A DNA stretch of 64,000 bases, taken from the NCBI RefSeq assembly GCF_003952945.1, contig NZ_QXGK01000001.1:124001-188000 (forward strand), read 5' to 3'. This document shows positions 45,658 to 54,886 of the stretch, one piece after another. Each line of letters begins with the position of its first letter. Within the stretch, counting starts at the first letter, position 1. The position numbers were made by a program, and so were the translations under genes. Source of the DNA: Bifidobacterium samirii (GTDB taxonomy: Bacteria; Actinomycetota; Actinomycetes; Actinomycetales; Bifidobacteriaceae). Under the pieces are notes generated by a model. It had not been told where the DNA came from and did no database searches. It saw nothing but the letters and a program-made list of their open reading frames with translations.

Positions 45658-46890
45658 CTATTCGGCGTCCATGAACGCCAGCGGGTTGCGGAACAGCGCG
45701 TCCAGTCCCATCACCGCCGCGCCGTACATCGCCGGATGCTCGGTGACCGGCGGGAACAGCAGCCGCACCTTGAGCACGTCGCGCGCCAGGATCTGCGATT
45801 GGACACGCCGCTCCAGGTTCTCGCGCAGGTCGTCGCCGAATTCGCTCCACAATCCGCCCAAGATCACCGTGTCGATGTCGAGGATGTTCACCGTGGACGC
45901 GATGACGCTCGCCAGCGCGCTCACCGCGTTCTCGACGGCGAACACGGCCTTGGTGTCGCCGCCGCGCCACGCCTCGTGCAGCCGCGGCAGCAGTTCGGTG
46001 CGCGCCGCATCCTTGTCGTTGCCGGCCAGTCCGGCGTCGATCATCATCGCACGACGGCCCGCGTACAGCTCCAGGCATCCGTGGCGGCCGCAGCGGCACA
46101 GCGGCCCGCGCAGGTTGACGCTGACATGGCCCACTTCGCCGGCGAACCCGTTGTCGCCCATGACGATCTGGCCGCCGCGCACGAACGCGCCGCCGATGCC
46201 GACATCGGTGGACAGGTAGACGAACGAGTCGAGCGGTCCGATCGGCCAGTCGCCGACGGCCCGCTGCGACGCGTATCCGGGGATCTGCGCGATCGCGGCG
46301 AGCGTCGCCTCGTTGGCGGCCTCCGCGCGGAGTCGGCGGAACACGTCGAAGCGGGTCAGGTCGAGGTCCCGCCATCCGAGATTGCGCGCGTCGAGCAGCA
46401 TGTTGCGGTTGGTGACGAGGCCGGGCAGGGCGAGCTGCGCGCCGGTCACCGTGCAGCCGCGTTCGGCCAGCCGCCGTTCGACCGGCGCGACGAGCGCGTC
46501 GAGACGGTCGAACACGGCGTCCGGATTCGCCCCGTCGAGCGAGCATTCGACCCACGCGCTTTCGACGACGGCCCCGGTCACGTCAAGCACCGTATACCCG
46601 TAGCCGTCGGTGTTGATCTGCATGCCCAGTCCGACCCAACGACCCGAATCGAACGTCAGCGGCGTGCTGGGCCGACCGAACGATGCGCCGGACGTCGGCT
46701 GCAGCTGTCGGAGGACCCCGTTGCGCAGCAGGATGTCGCTCAGCAGCGACAGCGTCGCCTTCGTCAACCCCGTCTCCTTGGCGAGCGCCGCGCGGCTCAT
46801 CGGCTCGCGCGAGCGGGCCAGCGCGGACAGCACCACCGACAGGTTGTGGTTGCGCAGGTCGTCCTGGTTGATGCTCTTGACCAGAGGCAT
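45658..46890 (-). CDS. xylR: ROK-family transcriptional regulator, probable XylR
   Basis: A 410-residue ROK protein with an N-terminal winged helix (SINQDDLRNHNLSVVLSALARSR through ALAKETGLTKATLSLLSDIL). A sugar-kinase-like domain follows, with SFVYLSTDVGIGGAFVRGGQIVMG near 215, and the zinc/ROK signature GEVGHVSVNLRGPLCRCGRHGCLELY near 250. The catalytic Asp/Glu are regulatory relics in such proteins. Its place beside xylA/xylB and the shared palindromic sites suggest a xylose-responsive repressor. ATG 46890 follows GGAAGGGG. Confidence 0.88.
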   Translation of the reverse strand: MPLVKSINQDDLRNHNLSVVLSALARSREPMSRAALAKETGLTKATLSLLSDILLRNGVLRQLQPTSGASFGRPSTPLTFDSGRWVGLGMQINTDGYGYTVLDVTGAVVESAWVECSLDGANPDAVFDRLDALVAPVERRLAERGCTVTGAQLALPGLVTNRNMLLDARNLGWRDLDLTRFDVFRRLRAEAANEATLAAIAQIPGYASQRAVGDWPIGPLDSFVYLSTDVGIGGAFVRGGQIVMGDNGFAGEVGHVSVNLRGPLCRCGRHGCLELYAGRRAMMIDAGLAGNDKDAARTELLPRLHEAWRGGDTKAVFAVENAVSALASVIASTVNILDIDTVILGGLWSEFGDDLRENLERRVQSQILARDVLKVRLLFPPVTEHPAMYGAAVMGLDALFRNPLAFMDAE

Positions 46891-47061
46891 GACGATTCCC
46901 CTTCCATGTTGCGCCCGGCTTGCGTGCGGGCGACGTCGCTCCGCACGACTCCGGGACGACGGCTCCGACCGCCCGGCCGCTCCGACGGCGTGCCGTCGGC
47001 GGTCCGGACGATCCGGCGACGCATCCCGTCCTCACCTGGGACCATATTCCGCGCGTATCTT

Positions 47062-47093
47062 ACAGCATCCGCACGGAACAGCATCCGCACGGA
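47062..47093. repeat. 16-bp tandem duplication
   Basis: ACAGCATCCGCACGGA occurs twice in a row at 47062-47077 and 47078-47093 in the divergent gap between the ROK and flavoprotein genes (46891-47222). No other feature is evident in that gap. Confidence 0.7.
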
Positions 47094-47222
47094 CGCGCAT
47101 CACGCGTCGCCCCGCGCGCGGCGACACGCCCGGACTGATAGGGTGGGACGTGACGCGACCGTCTTGAGCCTCATCGACGAGGCATCCGAGTCCCGCGCCC
47201 ACAAGGCCAAAGGAGACCGACC

Positions 47223-49319
47223 ATGTCCACCAACCCCAGCAATCCCAGCAATCCCATCAATCCCGCCATCACCGCCGATACCACCGACCGCAACGCGGCC
47301 GCCGACCCGGCCCGCGTGCTCATGCAGCCGCTCGACATCCGCCACATGCGGCTCAAGAACCGCATCATGTTCCCGCCCATGACCACCGGCTACGAGGCGC
47401 GCGACGGATCCATCACCGAACAGAGCATCAACTTCTACCGCCGCGTCGCCGAAGGCGGCACCGCGTACATCGTGCTCGGCGACGTCACCCCCGTGCACAC
47501 CATCTCCCCCACACCCAAGCTCGTCACCGACGAGCAGATCCCCTCGTTCAAGGCGCTCGCCGACGCGCTGCACGAGTTCGACTGCAAACTCGGCCTGCAG
47601 GTCTTCCACCCCGAATACGACACGGTCGCCGTGGCCGAACTGTTCGCCAAGGGCGACATGGCGGGCGCCCGCGCCAAGCTCCACCACGACATGGCGCACT
47701 ACATCAACGAGGTGGGCGCGGACCGGCTGGCCGAGATCCTCGAATCGATCAAGGCGCTGGCCCGTCGCGCCGCGCAGGCGGGCGCGGACGCGATCGAGGT
47801 GCACGGCGACCGTCTCGTCGGCTCCCTGTGCTCACCGCTGATCAACGAACGCGACGACGAGTACGGCGGCTCGTTCGAGAACCGCACGCGCTTCGCCCGT
47901 CAGGTGGTGCGCGCGATCCGCGAGGGCTCACCCGACATCTGCATCGACTACAAGCTGCCGATCATCACCGAGGATCCGCAGATCGGCCGCGGCGGCCTGT
48001 TCATCGACGAGGCGGCGACGCTGGCGCGCCTGCTCGTCGAGGACGGCGTCGACACGTTCCACGTCGGCCAGGCGAACCACACCGGCAATCTCAACGACAC
48101 GATCCCGGCGATGGGCACCCGCCCCGACTCGTTCATGGAACCGTATTCGCGGCGCATCAGGGAGACGGTTGACGTGCCGGTGTCGACGGTGGGCGCGATC
48201 CCCGACGCCGCCGAGGCGGCGCGTCTGATCGCCGAGGGCGCGTGCGACTACGTGGGCCTGGGCCGTCCGATCCTGTGCGACCCGGATTACGCGAACAAGG
48301 TCGCCGCCGGCCAGGCCGACCTGATCCGCCCGTGCATCCTGTGCAACCGCGGCTGCACCGACGCGATCGCGTCGCGCCGGTTCATCTCCTGCGTGCTCAA
48401 CGCGCAGGGCGGCTACGAGTACCGTCGCGTCATCGAACCGGCCGCCGAGCCGAAGCGCGTCGCCGTCGTCGGCGGCGGTCCGGCCGGCCTGGAGGCGGCC
48501 CGCGTCGCCGCCCTGCGCGGCCATACGGTGACGCTGTACGAGCGTGCCGGCGAGCTGGGCGGCCAGCTGGGCATCGCCAGCGTGCCGCCGCGCAAGGAGA
48601 CGATGCGGCGTGCGACCCGCTGGTTCGAGCGCGCGGTCGACGCGGCCGGCGTCGACGTGCGCCTCGGCGTCGACGTGACGCCCGCGATGCTGCTCGACGA
48701 GCGGCCCGACGCGGTCGTCGTCGCCGTGGGCGGCCGCAACGCGACGCCGCCGATCCCCGGCGCCGACGCCCCGCACGTGCTCGACGCATGGAAGGTGCTC
48801 GCCGGCGAGCAGCGGCCGCACGGGCGGACCGTCATCATCGGCGGCGGCCTCGTCGGCGCGGAGACGGCCGAGCTGATCGCGCAGGACGACTACGGCTGCG
48901 AGGTGACGATCGTCGAGATGATGGGCCGGATCGCCGGCGAGGAGTCGAGCACGATCCTGCCGATCATGATGGAGGACTTCGCCGCGCACCATGTCGTCAC
49001 GATGGTCAACACGAAGGTCGAGCGCATCGGCGAGACGAGCGTCGAGGCGGTCGAGACGCTCAATCCGCCCGCTTCGGCAGGCCGTCCCGGCGCGCCGGGC
49101 GCGGTGCCTGCCGAGGATGCGCCCGAGCCGCAGACCCGGCCGGTGTCCATCCCGTGCGACTGCGTCGTCATGGCCGTAGGCACCGCGCCGCTCGCCTTCG
49201 ACACGACCGCGCTGGAGGAGGCCGGCATCGCGGTGACGCGCGTCGGCGACTGCAACGGTCGCGCCGCCGACATCAACCGCGCCGTCGAGGAGGGCTGGCT
49301 CGCCGCCGCCGCGCTCTGA
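47223..49319 (+). CDS. Old-yellow-enzyme/FadH-type NAD(P)H oxidoreductase
   Basis: A 698-residue flavoprotein of the 2,4-dienoyl-CoA reductase/trimethylamine dehydrogenase type. An N-terminal FMN TIM barrel (residues ~25-370, starting MQPLDIRHMRLKNRIMFPPM) carries the IEVHGDRLVGSLCSPLINERDDEYGG motif. The 4Fe-4S cysteines lie in CILCNRGCTDAIASRRFISC. Then come an FAD-binding VAVVGGGPAGLEAARVA near 415 and an NAD(P)H-binding VIIGGGLVGAETAELIA. It would reduce enoate- or dienoyl-like substrates; the natural one is unknown. ATG 47223 follows AAAGGAGA, with a short Asn/Pro repeat after it. Confidence 0.88.
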   Translation: MSTNPSNPSNPINPAITADTTDRNAAADPARVLMQPLDIRHMRLKNRIMFPPMTTGYEARDGSITEQSINFYRRVAEGGTAYIVLGDVTPVHTISPTPKLVTDEQIPSFKALADALHEFDCKLGLQVFHPEYDTVAVAELFAKGDMAGARAKLHHDMAHYINEVGADRLAEILESIKALARRAAQAGADAIEVHGDRLVGSLCSPLINERDDEYGGSFENRTRFARQVVRAIREGSPDICIDYKLPIITEDPQIGRGGLFIDEAATLARLLVEDGVDTFHVGQANHTGNLNDTIPAMGTRPDSFMEPYSRRIRETVDVPVSTVGAIPDAAEAARLIAEGACDYVGLGRPILCDPDYANKVAAGQADLIRPCILCNRGCTDAIASRRFISCVLNAQGGYEYRRVIEPAAEPKRVAVVGGGPAGLEAARVAALRGHTVTLYERAGELGGQLGIASVPPRKETMRRATRWFERAVDAAGVDVRLGVDVTPAMLLDERPDAVVVAVGGRNATPPIPGADAPHVLDAWKVLAGEQRPHGRTVIIGGGLVGAETAELIAQDDYGCEVTIVEMMGRIAGEESSTILPIMMEDFAAHHVVTMVNTKVERIGETSVEAVETLNPPASAGRPGAPGAVPAEDAPEPQTRPVSIPCDCVVMAVGTAPLAFDTTALEEAGIAVTRVGDCNGRAADINRAVEEGWLAAAAL

Positions 49320-49395
49320 CGCGCCGGCATCATCGGATGCGACGGACCGGGCCGAAGGACCGTCATCGCCGCCGCCCGCCGACGACGCAACGCAG

Positions 49396-49423
49396 CGCGC
49401 CGCACGTTCCCCCGTGCGGCGCG
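49396..49423 (+). terminator. Hairpin after the flavoprotein gene
   Basis: CGCGCCGCACG pairs with CGTGCGGCGCG around a short loop, in the gap before the EamA gene. There is no strong U-run. Confidence 0.55.
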
Positions 49424-49522
49424 TTGCCGTATCCGCGCCGCTATGCTGTGTTTCGGTTTTCCCGCGCCGGCGACGACGATCGGTCGCATCGGCGCCGCGG
49501 ACGACGTGACGAAGGAGACGGC

Positions 49523-50554
49523 ATGACGGACATCATCGACGACACGACCGGCGTTCCGGCCGACCGGCCGACGACGGCGGACGACGGAACGACCGCCGTC
49601 GGCATCGAACACCACGACCGCCCGAGCTGCGGCGACGGGACGACGCGCTCCGCCGCGTCCCTGCTGCGCCGCCGCCCACGCCTCTCCCCCACGGTCGGCA
49701 AGCTGATGCTGCTGGCGTGCGCGATGCTGTGGGGCGGCAGCTATCCGACCGCGAAGGTCGCGATGGGCGCCGTCACCCCGCAATGGCTGATGGCGATCCG
49801 CCTGCTGGCCGCCGCGTCGATCATGGTGGTGCTGTTCCGCCGGCAGATCCTGCCGTATCTCGACCGGCGGATCATCGTGCCCGGCCTGCTGGTGGGCGTC
49901 ACCTACTGGGGCACGATGGTCAGCCAGATGACCGGCCTGACGATGATCGAACCGGGCCGCAGCTCGTTCCTGACGGCCGCCTACTGCGTGCTCGTGCCGT
50001 TCACGTCGTGGCTGCTGCTGCGCCAGAAGCCGGCCCTGCGCAACCTCGTGTCGGCCGCACTGTGCCTGACCGGCGTGGGATTCGTGTCGTTCAGCTCCGG
50101 ACTGGGCGGACTGACCGTCGGCACCGGCGACCTGCTCACCCTGCTGTGCGCGCTCGTCTTCTCGTTCAACCTCGTGTGGCTGGGCAAGTTCGGCCGGCAC
50201 ATCCACCCGGTCACGCTCACGTTCGCCCAGTTCGTCGTCGCCGGTCTGCTGTGCCTGGGAGGCGCGATCCTGACCGAGCCAGCACCGACCGCCGCATGGC
50301 TCGCCCCGGACGTGCTCGCCTGCCTGTGCTACCTGTTCTTCGGCGCGACGATGCTCGCGCAGATCATGCAGAACGTGGGCCTCAAGGTCACGCCGCCCTC
50401 GCAGGCGTCGCTGATCATGTGTCTGGAGACGGTGTTCAGCCTGCTGTTCTCGGTCGTGTTCTACGGCGAGACGGTCGAACCGGCCGCCGGCGTCGGCTTC
50501 GCGCTCATCTTCCTCGCGATCCTCGTCTCCCAGATCCGCCTCGGCGCCCGCTAG
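49523..50554 (+). CDS. EamA/DMT-family permease
   Basis: A 343-residue drug/metabolite transporter with a roughly 55-residue Thr/Asp-rich soluble start and then ten membrane segments in two EamA repeats (LLACAMLWGGSYPTAKVAMG and the second repeat from about residue 205). Substrate is unknown; relatives export amino acids, nucleosides or drugs. ATG 49523 follows GAAGGAGA. The longer frame through the flavoprotein region is spurious. A 62-bp repeat array follows immediately. Confidence 0.88.
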   Translation: MTDIIDDTTGVPADRPTTADDGTTAVGIEHHDRPSCGDGTTRSAASLLRRRPRLSPTVGKLMLLACAMLWGGSYPTAKVAMGAVTPQWLMAIRLLAAASIMVVLFRRQILPYLDRRIIVPGLLVGVTYWGTMVSQMTGLTMIEPGRSSFLTAAYCVLVPFTSWLLLRQKPALRNLVSAALCLTGVGFVSFSSGLGGLTVGTGDLLTLLCALVFSFNLVWLGKFGRHIHPVTLTFAQFVVAGLLCLGGAILTEPAPTAAWLAPDVLACLCYLFFGATMLAQIMQNVGLKVTPPSQASLIMCLETVFSLLFSVVFYGETVEPAAGVGFALIFLAILVSQIRLGAR

Positions 50555-50574
50555 CGTCGCCGTCCGTCCCGGTC

Positions 50575-50808
50575 GCGTCGCAATCCGCATGATTCCGGAC
50601 TTCCGTTTACGGATTGCGACGCTAGCCGGCCCATCCGCGTCGCAATCCGCATACGACTTACCTCCCGATTACGGATTGCGACGTTGGAAGCCCTATTTGC
50701 GTCGCAATCCGTAAGACGACCGGATTCCACGTACCGATTGCGACGCAAAACGCCCGGTCCGCGTCGTAATCCGCATGATTTCAGGCTCCCGCATACAGGT
50801 TGCGACGC
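50575..50808. repeat. Inverted-repeat array, four units, exact 62 bp period
   Basis: GCGTCGCAATCCG left arms begin at 50575, 50637, 50699 and 50761 (the last with one change), all 62 bp apart. Right arms of the CGGATTGCGACGC type end 48 bp after each start. It lies between the EamA and SMR genes, both on the plus strand, and is the same family as the arrays at 29608 and 43414. Confidence 0.88.
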
Positions 50809-50864
50809 GGAAACCGTTGGCCCGACGGTCCGATAAGGTAAATCGCATGATCAAAGGAGGTTCG

Positions 50865-51200
50865 ATGCTCGTCACCTGGCTGCTGCTGTTCGCCACCATC
50901 GCCTGCGAGGTCGTCGCGACGTTGTCGCTGCGCGCCTCGGCCGGCTTCTCCAAGCCGATCTGGGCGATCCCGGTCGTCATCGGCTACGTCGTGTGCTTCT
51001 ACCTGCTGTCGGTCGTGCTGGAACGCGGCATGCCCACGGCGCTCGCGTACGGCGTGTGGTCGTGCGTCGGCATCATCCTGACGGCCGTCGCCGCGCGGTT
51101 CATCTTCGACGACCCGCTCAACTGGAAGATGTTCCTGGGCATGGCGATCATGATCGTCGGCATCATCGTCATGCAGTGGGGCACGCACGCCACATCCTGA
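50865..51200 (+). CDS. Small multidrug resistance (SMR) family transporter
   Basis: A 111-residue protein with four membrane helices. The first helix carries the essential Glu (FATIACEVVATLSLR, SMR family position about 14). The GVWSCVGIILTA helix and the final MFLGMAIMIVGIIVMQ are typical. It probably works as a dimer that exports small cations or guanidinium. ATG 50865 follows AAAGGAGG. It lies behind the periodic array and may be transcribed separately from the EamA gene. Confidence 0.9.
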   Translation: MLVTWLLLFATIACEVVATLSLRASAGFSKPIWAIPVVIGYVVCFYLLSVVLERGMPTALAYGVWSCVGIILTAVAARFIFDDPLNWKMFLGMAIMIVGIIVMQWGTHATS

Positions 51201-51376
51201 CGGCCGTCGCTTATCGGTCACGCCCCGACCGCGGCCGATAAGCAACCGATACACGTCCTATGCACGGCGGCACCGCAGCCGCCCGCGCATCCTCCCGCAC
51301 AGCCGTCCTCACTCACCCGCATACCCGCGCAATCTCATATAGCCGCCGTATTCCGTCCCCGGTGAAACCCGGCGGC

Positions 51377-51389
51377 TAGGATGGATTCC
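51377..51389 (+). promoter_or_regulatory. -10 box near the zwf start
   Basis: TAGGAT at 51377-51382 lies 7 nt before ATG 51390, fitting a leaderless transcript. The overlapping AGGA could instead act as Shine-Dalgarno. Confidence 0.4.
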
Positions 51390-52952
51390 ATGAGTGAATC
51401 CACAACGCCCGCATCCGTTGCCGACGCGCAATGGACCAATCCCCTGCGTGACCCGCGCGACCTGCGCCTGCCGCGCATCGCCGGGCCGTGCAGCATCGTG
51501 ATCTTCGGCGTGACCGGCGATCTGTCCCGTAAGAAGCTGCTGCCCGCCATCTACGATCTGGCCAACCGCGGCCTGCTGCCGCCGAGCTTCGGCCTGACCG
51601 GCTTCGCCCGCCGCGAGTGGAGCGAGGACCAGTTCAAGGACTTCGTGCGCGAGAACGTCATCGCGCACTGCCGCACCCCGTTCAAGGAGTCCACGTGGAC
51701 GCAGCTGGCCGACGGCATCCGCTTCGTCCAGGGCACCTTCGACGATCCGAAGGCGTTCGAGCGCCTCTCCGACACGGTCGCCGAACTCGACCGCGACCGC
51801 GGCACGCGCGGCAACCACGCGTTCTACATGTCGGTGCCGCCGCGCGCGTTCCCGCAGGTGTCGCGCCAGCTGGCCGACTGCGGCCTGTCGCGTTCCACCG
51901 AGGGCGCGTGGCGCCGCGTCATCATCGAGAAGCCGTTCGGCCACGACCTGGCCAGCGCCAAGGAGCTCGACCGGGTCGTCTCCGAGGTGTTCGACCCGTC
52001 CAGCGTGTTCCGCATCGACCATTATCTCGGCAAGGAGACGGTGCAGAACATGATGGCGCTGCGCTTCGCCAACGCCATGTACGAGCCGATCTGGAACGCC
52101 AACTACGTCGACCATGTGCAGATCACCATGGCCGAGGACATCGGCGTGGCCGGTCGCGCCGGCTACTACGACGGCATCGGCGCGGCGCGCGACATCATCC
52201 AGAACCATCTGCTGCAGCTGCTCGCCCTCACCGCGATGGAGGAGCCGGTCTCGTTCGCCCCGGCCGACCTGACCGCGGAGAAGACGAAGATCCTCTCCGC
52301 CGTGCGTCTGCCGAAGGATCTGGCCGCGCACACCGCGCGAGGCCAGTACGCCGCGGGTTGGCAGGGTTCGCATGAGGTCGTCGGCTATCTGGACGAGAAG
52401 GGCATCGACCCGCAGTCCACGACCGAGACGTACGCGGCGATCCGCCTCGACGTCGACACGCGCCGCTGGGCGGGCGTGCCGTTCTACCTGCGCGCCGGCA
52501 AGCGTCTCGGCAAGCGCGTCACCGAGATCGCGGTCGTGTTCAAGCGCGCCCCGCATCTGCCGTTCGAGTCGACCGCCACGCGTGAGCTGGGCAAAAACGC
52601 GATCGTGATCCGCGTGCAGCCCGACGAGGGCGTCACGATGCGCTTCGGCGCGAAGGTGCCGGGCGGCTCGTCGATGGAGGTGCGCGACGTGTCGATGGAC
52701 TTCAGCTACGGCCGTTCGTTCACCGAAAGCTCGCCGGAGGCGTACGAGCGTCTGATCCTCGACGTGCTGCTGGGCGACCCGCCGCTGTTCCCGACCACGC
52801 GCGAGGTGGAGCTCAGCTGGGAGATCCTCGACCCGATCGAGGAGTTCTGGTCGACGCTTGGCCAGCCGCAGCCCTACCGTGCCGGCACCTGGGGTCCGCA
52901 GGAGGCCGACGAGATGCTCGCCCGTGACGGACGCCATTGGAGGATGCCATGA
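51390..52952 (+). CDS. zwf: Glucose-6-phosphate 1-dehydrogenase
   Basis: Oxidises glucose 6-phosphate to 6-phosphogluconolactone and reduces NADP. It has about 520 residues. The nucleotide motif is GVTGDLSRKKLLPA near 40, and the active-site segment is RIDHYLGKETVQNMM near 205. The C-terminus ends near WGPQEADEMLARDGRHW. ATG 51390 is preferred to 51381. Its stop overlaps the opcA start by 4 nt, so the two are coupled. Confidence 0.95.
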   Translation: MSESTTPASVADAQWTNPLRDPRDLRLPRIAGPCSIVIFGVTGDLSRKKLLPAIYDLANRGLLPPSFGLTGFARREWSEDQFKDFVRENVIAHCRTPFKESTWTQLADGIRFVQGTFDDPKAFERLSDTVAELDRDRGTRGNHAFYMSVPPRAFPQVSRQLADCGLSRSTEGAWRRVIIEKPFGHDLASAKELDRVVSEVFDPSSVFRIDHYLGKETVQNMMALRFANAMYEPIWNANYVDHVQITMAEDIGVAGRAGYYDGIGAARDIIQNHLLQLLALTAMEEPVSFAPADLTAEKTKILSAVRLPKDLAAHTARGQYAAGWQGSHEVVGYLDEKGIDPQSTTETYAAIRLDVDTRRWAGVPFYLRAGKRLGKRVTEIAVVFKRAPHLPFESTATRELGKNAIVIRVQPDEGVTMRFGAKVPGGSSMEVRDVSMDFSYGRSFTESSPEAYERLILDVLLGDPPLFPTTREVELSWEILDPIEEFWSTLGQPQPYRAGTWGPQEADEMLARDGRHWRMP

Positions 52953-53926
52953 TCATCGATATGCCCAACACCCGCACGCGCGACATCTCGCGTGCGATCG
53001 ACGAACTGCACGACGAGCGCGGAGAGGCCGCGACCGGCCGTGTGCTCACGCTGCTCATCTCCACGAACGAGGACGAGCTGGAGCATGCGCTGGAGCTGGC
53101 GAACGCGGCCAGCCGCGAGCATCCGTGCCGCGTCATCGCGATAAGCCCGCGCCGCGCCGCCGCGCCCGACGCCACGTCCGGCGCGTCCGCCGAGGAGATC
53201 GCCGCGTTCGAGGAGTCGAATCTCGACGCCCAGGTGCGTTTCGGCGCGGATGCGGGCGCCGGCGAGATCATCGTGCTGCATCCGCGCGGCGGTCTCGTCC
53301 ACCATCCCGACACGATGGTGATCCCGCTGCTCGTCCCGGACGCGCCGGTCGTGGCCTGGTGGCCGACCGAGGCGCCGGCGAACCCGTCGAAGGACCTGCT
53401 GGGCGCGATGGCCCGCAGCCGCATCACCGACGCGCTGCGCTCGTCGAACCCGTTCCGCACGATGGGCGACCTGCGTCGCAACTGGTCGCCGAAGAACGTG
53501 GACATGTCGTGGACGCGTCTGACCGTCTGGCGTGCGATGCTCGCCTCGATGCTCGACCAGCCGCCGCATCTGCCGATCAGCGCCGCGCGCGTCACCGGCC
53601 CGGCCGACTTCCTGCCGATGGACCTGCTGGCCGCCTGGCTGCGGCTCAAGCTCAACGTGCCGGTCACCGTCGAGACGATCCCGGGCGCCAACGCGGTCAC
53701 CGGCGTGTATCTGACACGCGCCGACGGCGTGCTGTCGCTGGAGCGCCCCGACCCGGAGTCCGGCACCGCGATCATCAGCATGCCCGGCCAGTCGCCGCAG
53801 ACCATCAGCGTGCCCGCGCGCACGCTCGAGGAGTGCCTGAGCGAGGAGCTGCGCCGACTCGACCCGGACGAGGTGTACGCCGAGGTCATCACGCAGGGCT
53901 GGGACCTTATCCACCCGACCGACTGA
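52949..53926 (+). CDS. opcA: Glucose-6-phosphate dehydrogenase assembly protein OpcA
   Basis: Helps G6PDH oligomerise and gain activity in actinobacteria and cyanobacteria. It has 325 residues and starts IDMPNTRTRDISRAIDEL with the family's IRVLTLL-like VLTLLISTNEDE, followed by VVAWWPTEAPANPSKDLLG and the FRTMGDLRRNWSPKNVDMSWTRLT block. It is the second gene of zwf-opcA-pgl and overlaps zwf at ATGA. Confidence 0.93.
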   Translation: MIIDMPNTRTRDISRAIDELHDERGEAATGRVLTLLISTNEDELEHALELANAASREHPCRVIAISPRRAAAPDATSGASAEEIAAFEESNLDAQVRFGADAGAGEIIVLHPRGGLVHHPDTMVIPLLVPDAPVVAWWPTEAPANPSKDLLGAMARSRITDALRSSNPFRTMGDLRRNWSPKNVDMSWTRLTVWRAMLASMLDQPPHLPISAARVTGPADFLPMDLLAAWLRLKLNVPVTVETIPGANAVTGVYLTRADGVLSLERPDPESGTAIISMPGQSPQTISVPARTLEECLSEELRRLDPDEVYAEVITQGWDLIHPTD

Positions 53927-53938
53927 ATCGAAGGAACC

Positions 53939-54730
53939 ATGAGCCATCCGACGACCATCATCCATCCGAATCCGACCGTGCTCGCGCAGGCGGTCGCCGC
54001 GCGCACGCTGCTGACGATCGGCGACCTGCTGGCCGAGCCGGGCCGCACGCGCGTCGACGTCGCCGTCACCGGCGGCACCGACGGCAACCGCGTGCTCGCC
54101 GCCGTCAAGGACAGTCCGCTCGCCGCCGCAATCGACTGGTCGCGCGTCCACATCTGGTGGGGCGACGAGCGTTTCGTCCCCGCCGCCGACGCCGACCGTA
54201 ACGCCGGCCAGGCGCGCGGCATCCTGTTCGACTCGCTGATCGCGTCGGGCGCGATGCCGGCGGCGAACCTGCATGAGATGCCCGCCGACCGTCGTTCCGC
54301 CGACGAGATCGCCACCGCCTCCCCGGAGGAGACCGACGCGGTGCTGGCGGCCGCCGCGGCCGACTACCAGCGCGAGCTGACCGCCGAGCTGGGCGACGAG
54401 CCGCGTCTCGACATCGCGATGTTCGGCATGGGCCCCGACGCGCATTTCGCGTCGCTGTTCCCCGGCCTGCCGCAGGTGCTCATCGACGATCCGCATGTGC
54501 TGGTCGCCGGCGTGCGCGATTCGCCCAAGCCGCCGCCGCTGCGCGTGACGCTCACCGTGCCGATGATCGCCCGTTCGCGCCACACGTGGATGATCACCTC
54601 CGAGGCCCGCAAGGCCGAGGCGGTAGCCCGCGTCTTCGCCGCCGCGCGCAATCCGCAGGCCCCCAGCTCGTTCGCCGCCGGCGACGAGCTGCTCTGGCTC
54701 GTCGACGAGGGCGCCGCCTCCCTCCTCTGA
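53939..54730 (+). CDS. pgl: 6-phosphogluconolactonase
   Basis: Hydrolyses 6-phosphogluconolactone, closing the oxidative branch. A 263-residue glucosamine-6-phosphate isomerase/DevB-like fold with VHIWWGDERFVPAADADRN near 70 and FGMGPDAHFASLFPG near 160 (the DGHTASLFP-type motif). It starts 12 nt after opcA and ends the operon before a strong bidirectional hairpin. Confidence 0.92.
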   Translation: MSHPTTIIHPNPTVLAQAVAARTLLTIGDLLAEPGRTRVDVAVTGGTDGNRVLAAVKDSPLAAAIDWSRVHIWWGDERFVPAADADRNAGQARGILFDSLIASGAMPAANLHEMPADRRSADEIATASPEETDAVLAAAAADYQRELTAELGDEPRLDIAMFGMGPDAHFASLFPGLPQVLIDDPHVLVAGVRDSPKPPPLRVTLTVPMIARSRHTWMITSEARKAEAVARVFAAARNPQAPSSFAAGDELLWLVDEGAASLL

Positions 54731-54780
54731 CGGCTGTGGCCGGTCTTCCGCACCGGCCGTCCGCCCCCTCCGGATACGAC

Positions 54781-54835
54781 TGAACCGTCACGGCCCATGC
54801 ACGTTCACTGATCATGCATGGGCCGTGACGGTTCA
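54781..54835. terminator. 21-bp perfect bidirectional terminator hairpin
   Basis: TGAACCGTCACGGCCCATGC and its exact complement pair over 21 bp around a 13-nt loop, between the convergent pgl and gnd stops. Size and geometry resemble a single unit of the periodic arrays. Confidence 0.75.
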
Positions 54836-54886
54836 ATCTATCGGTTCAACGGAAGCCGCAACCGGAACACCGGCGGAACGAGGGGA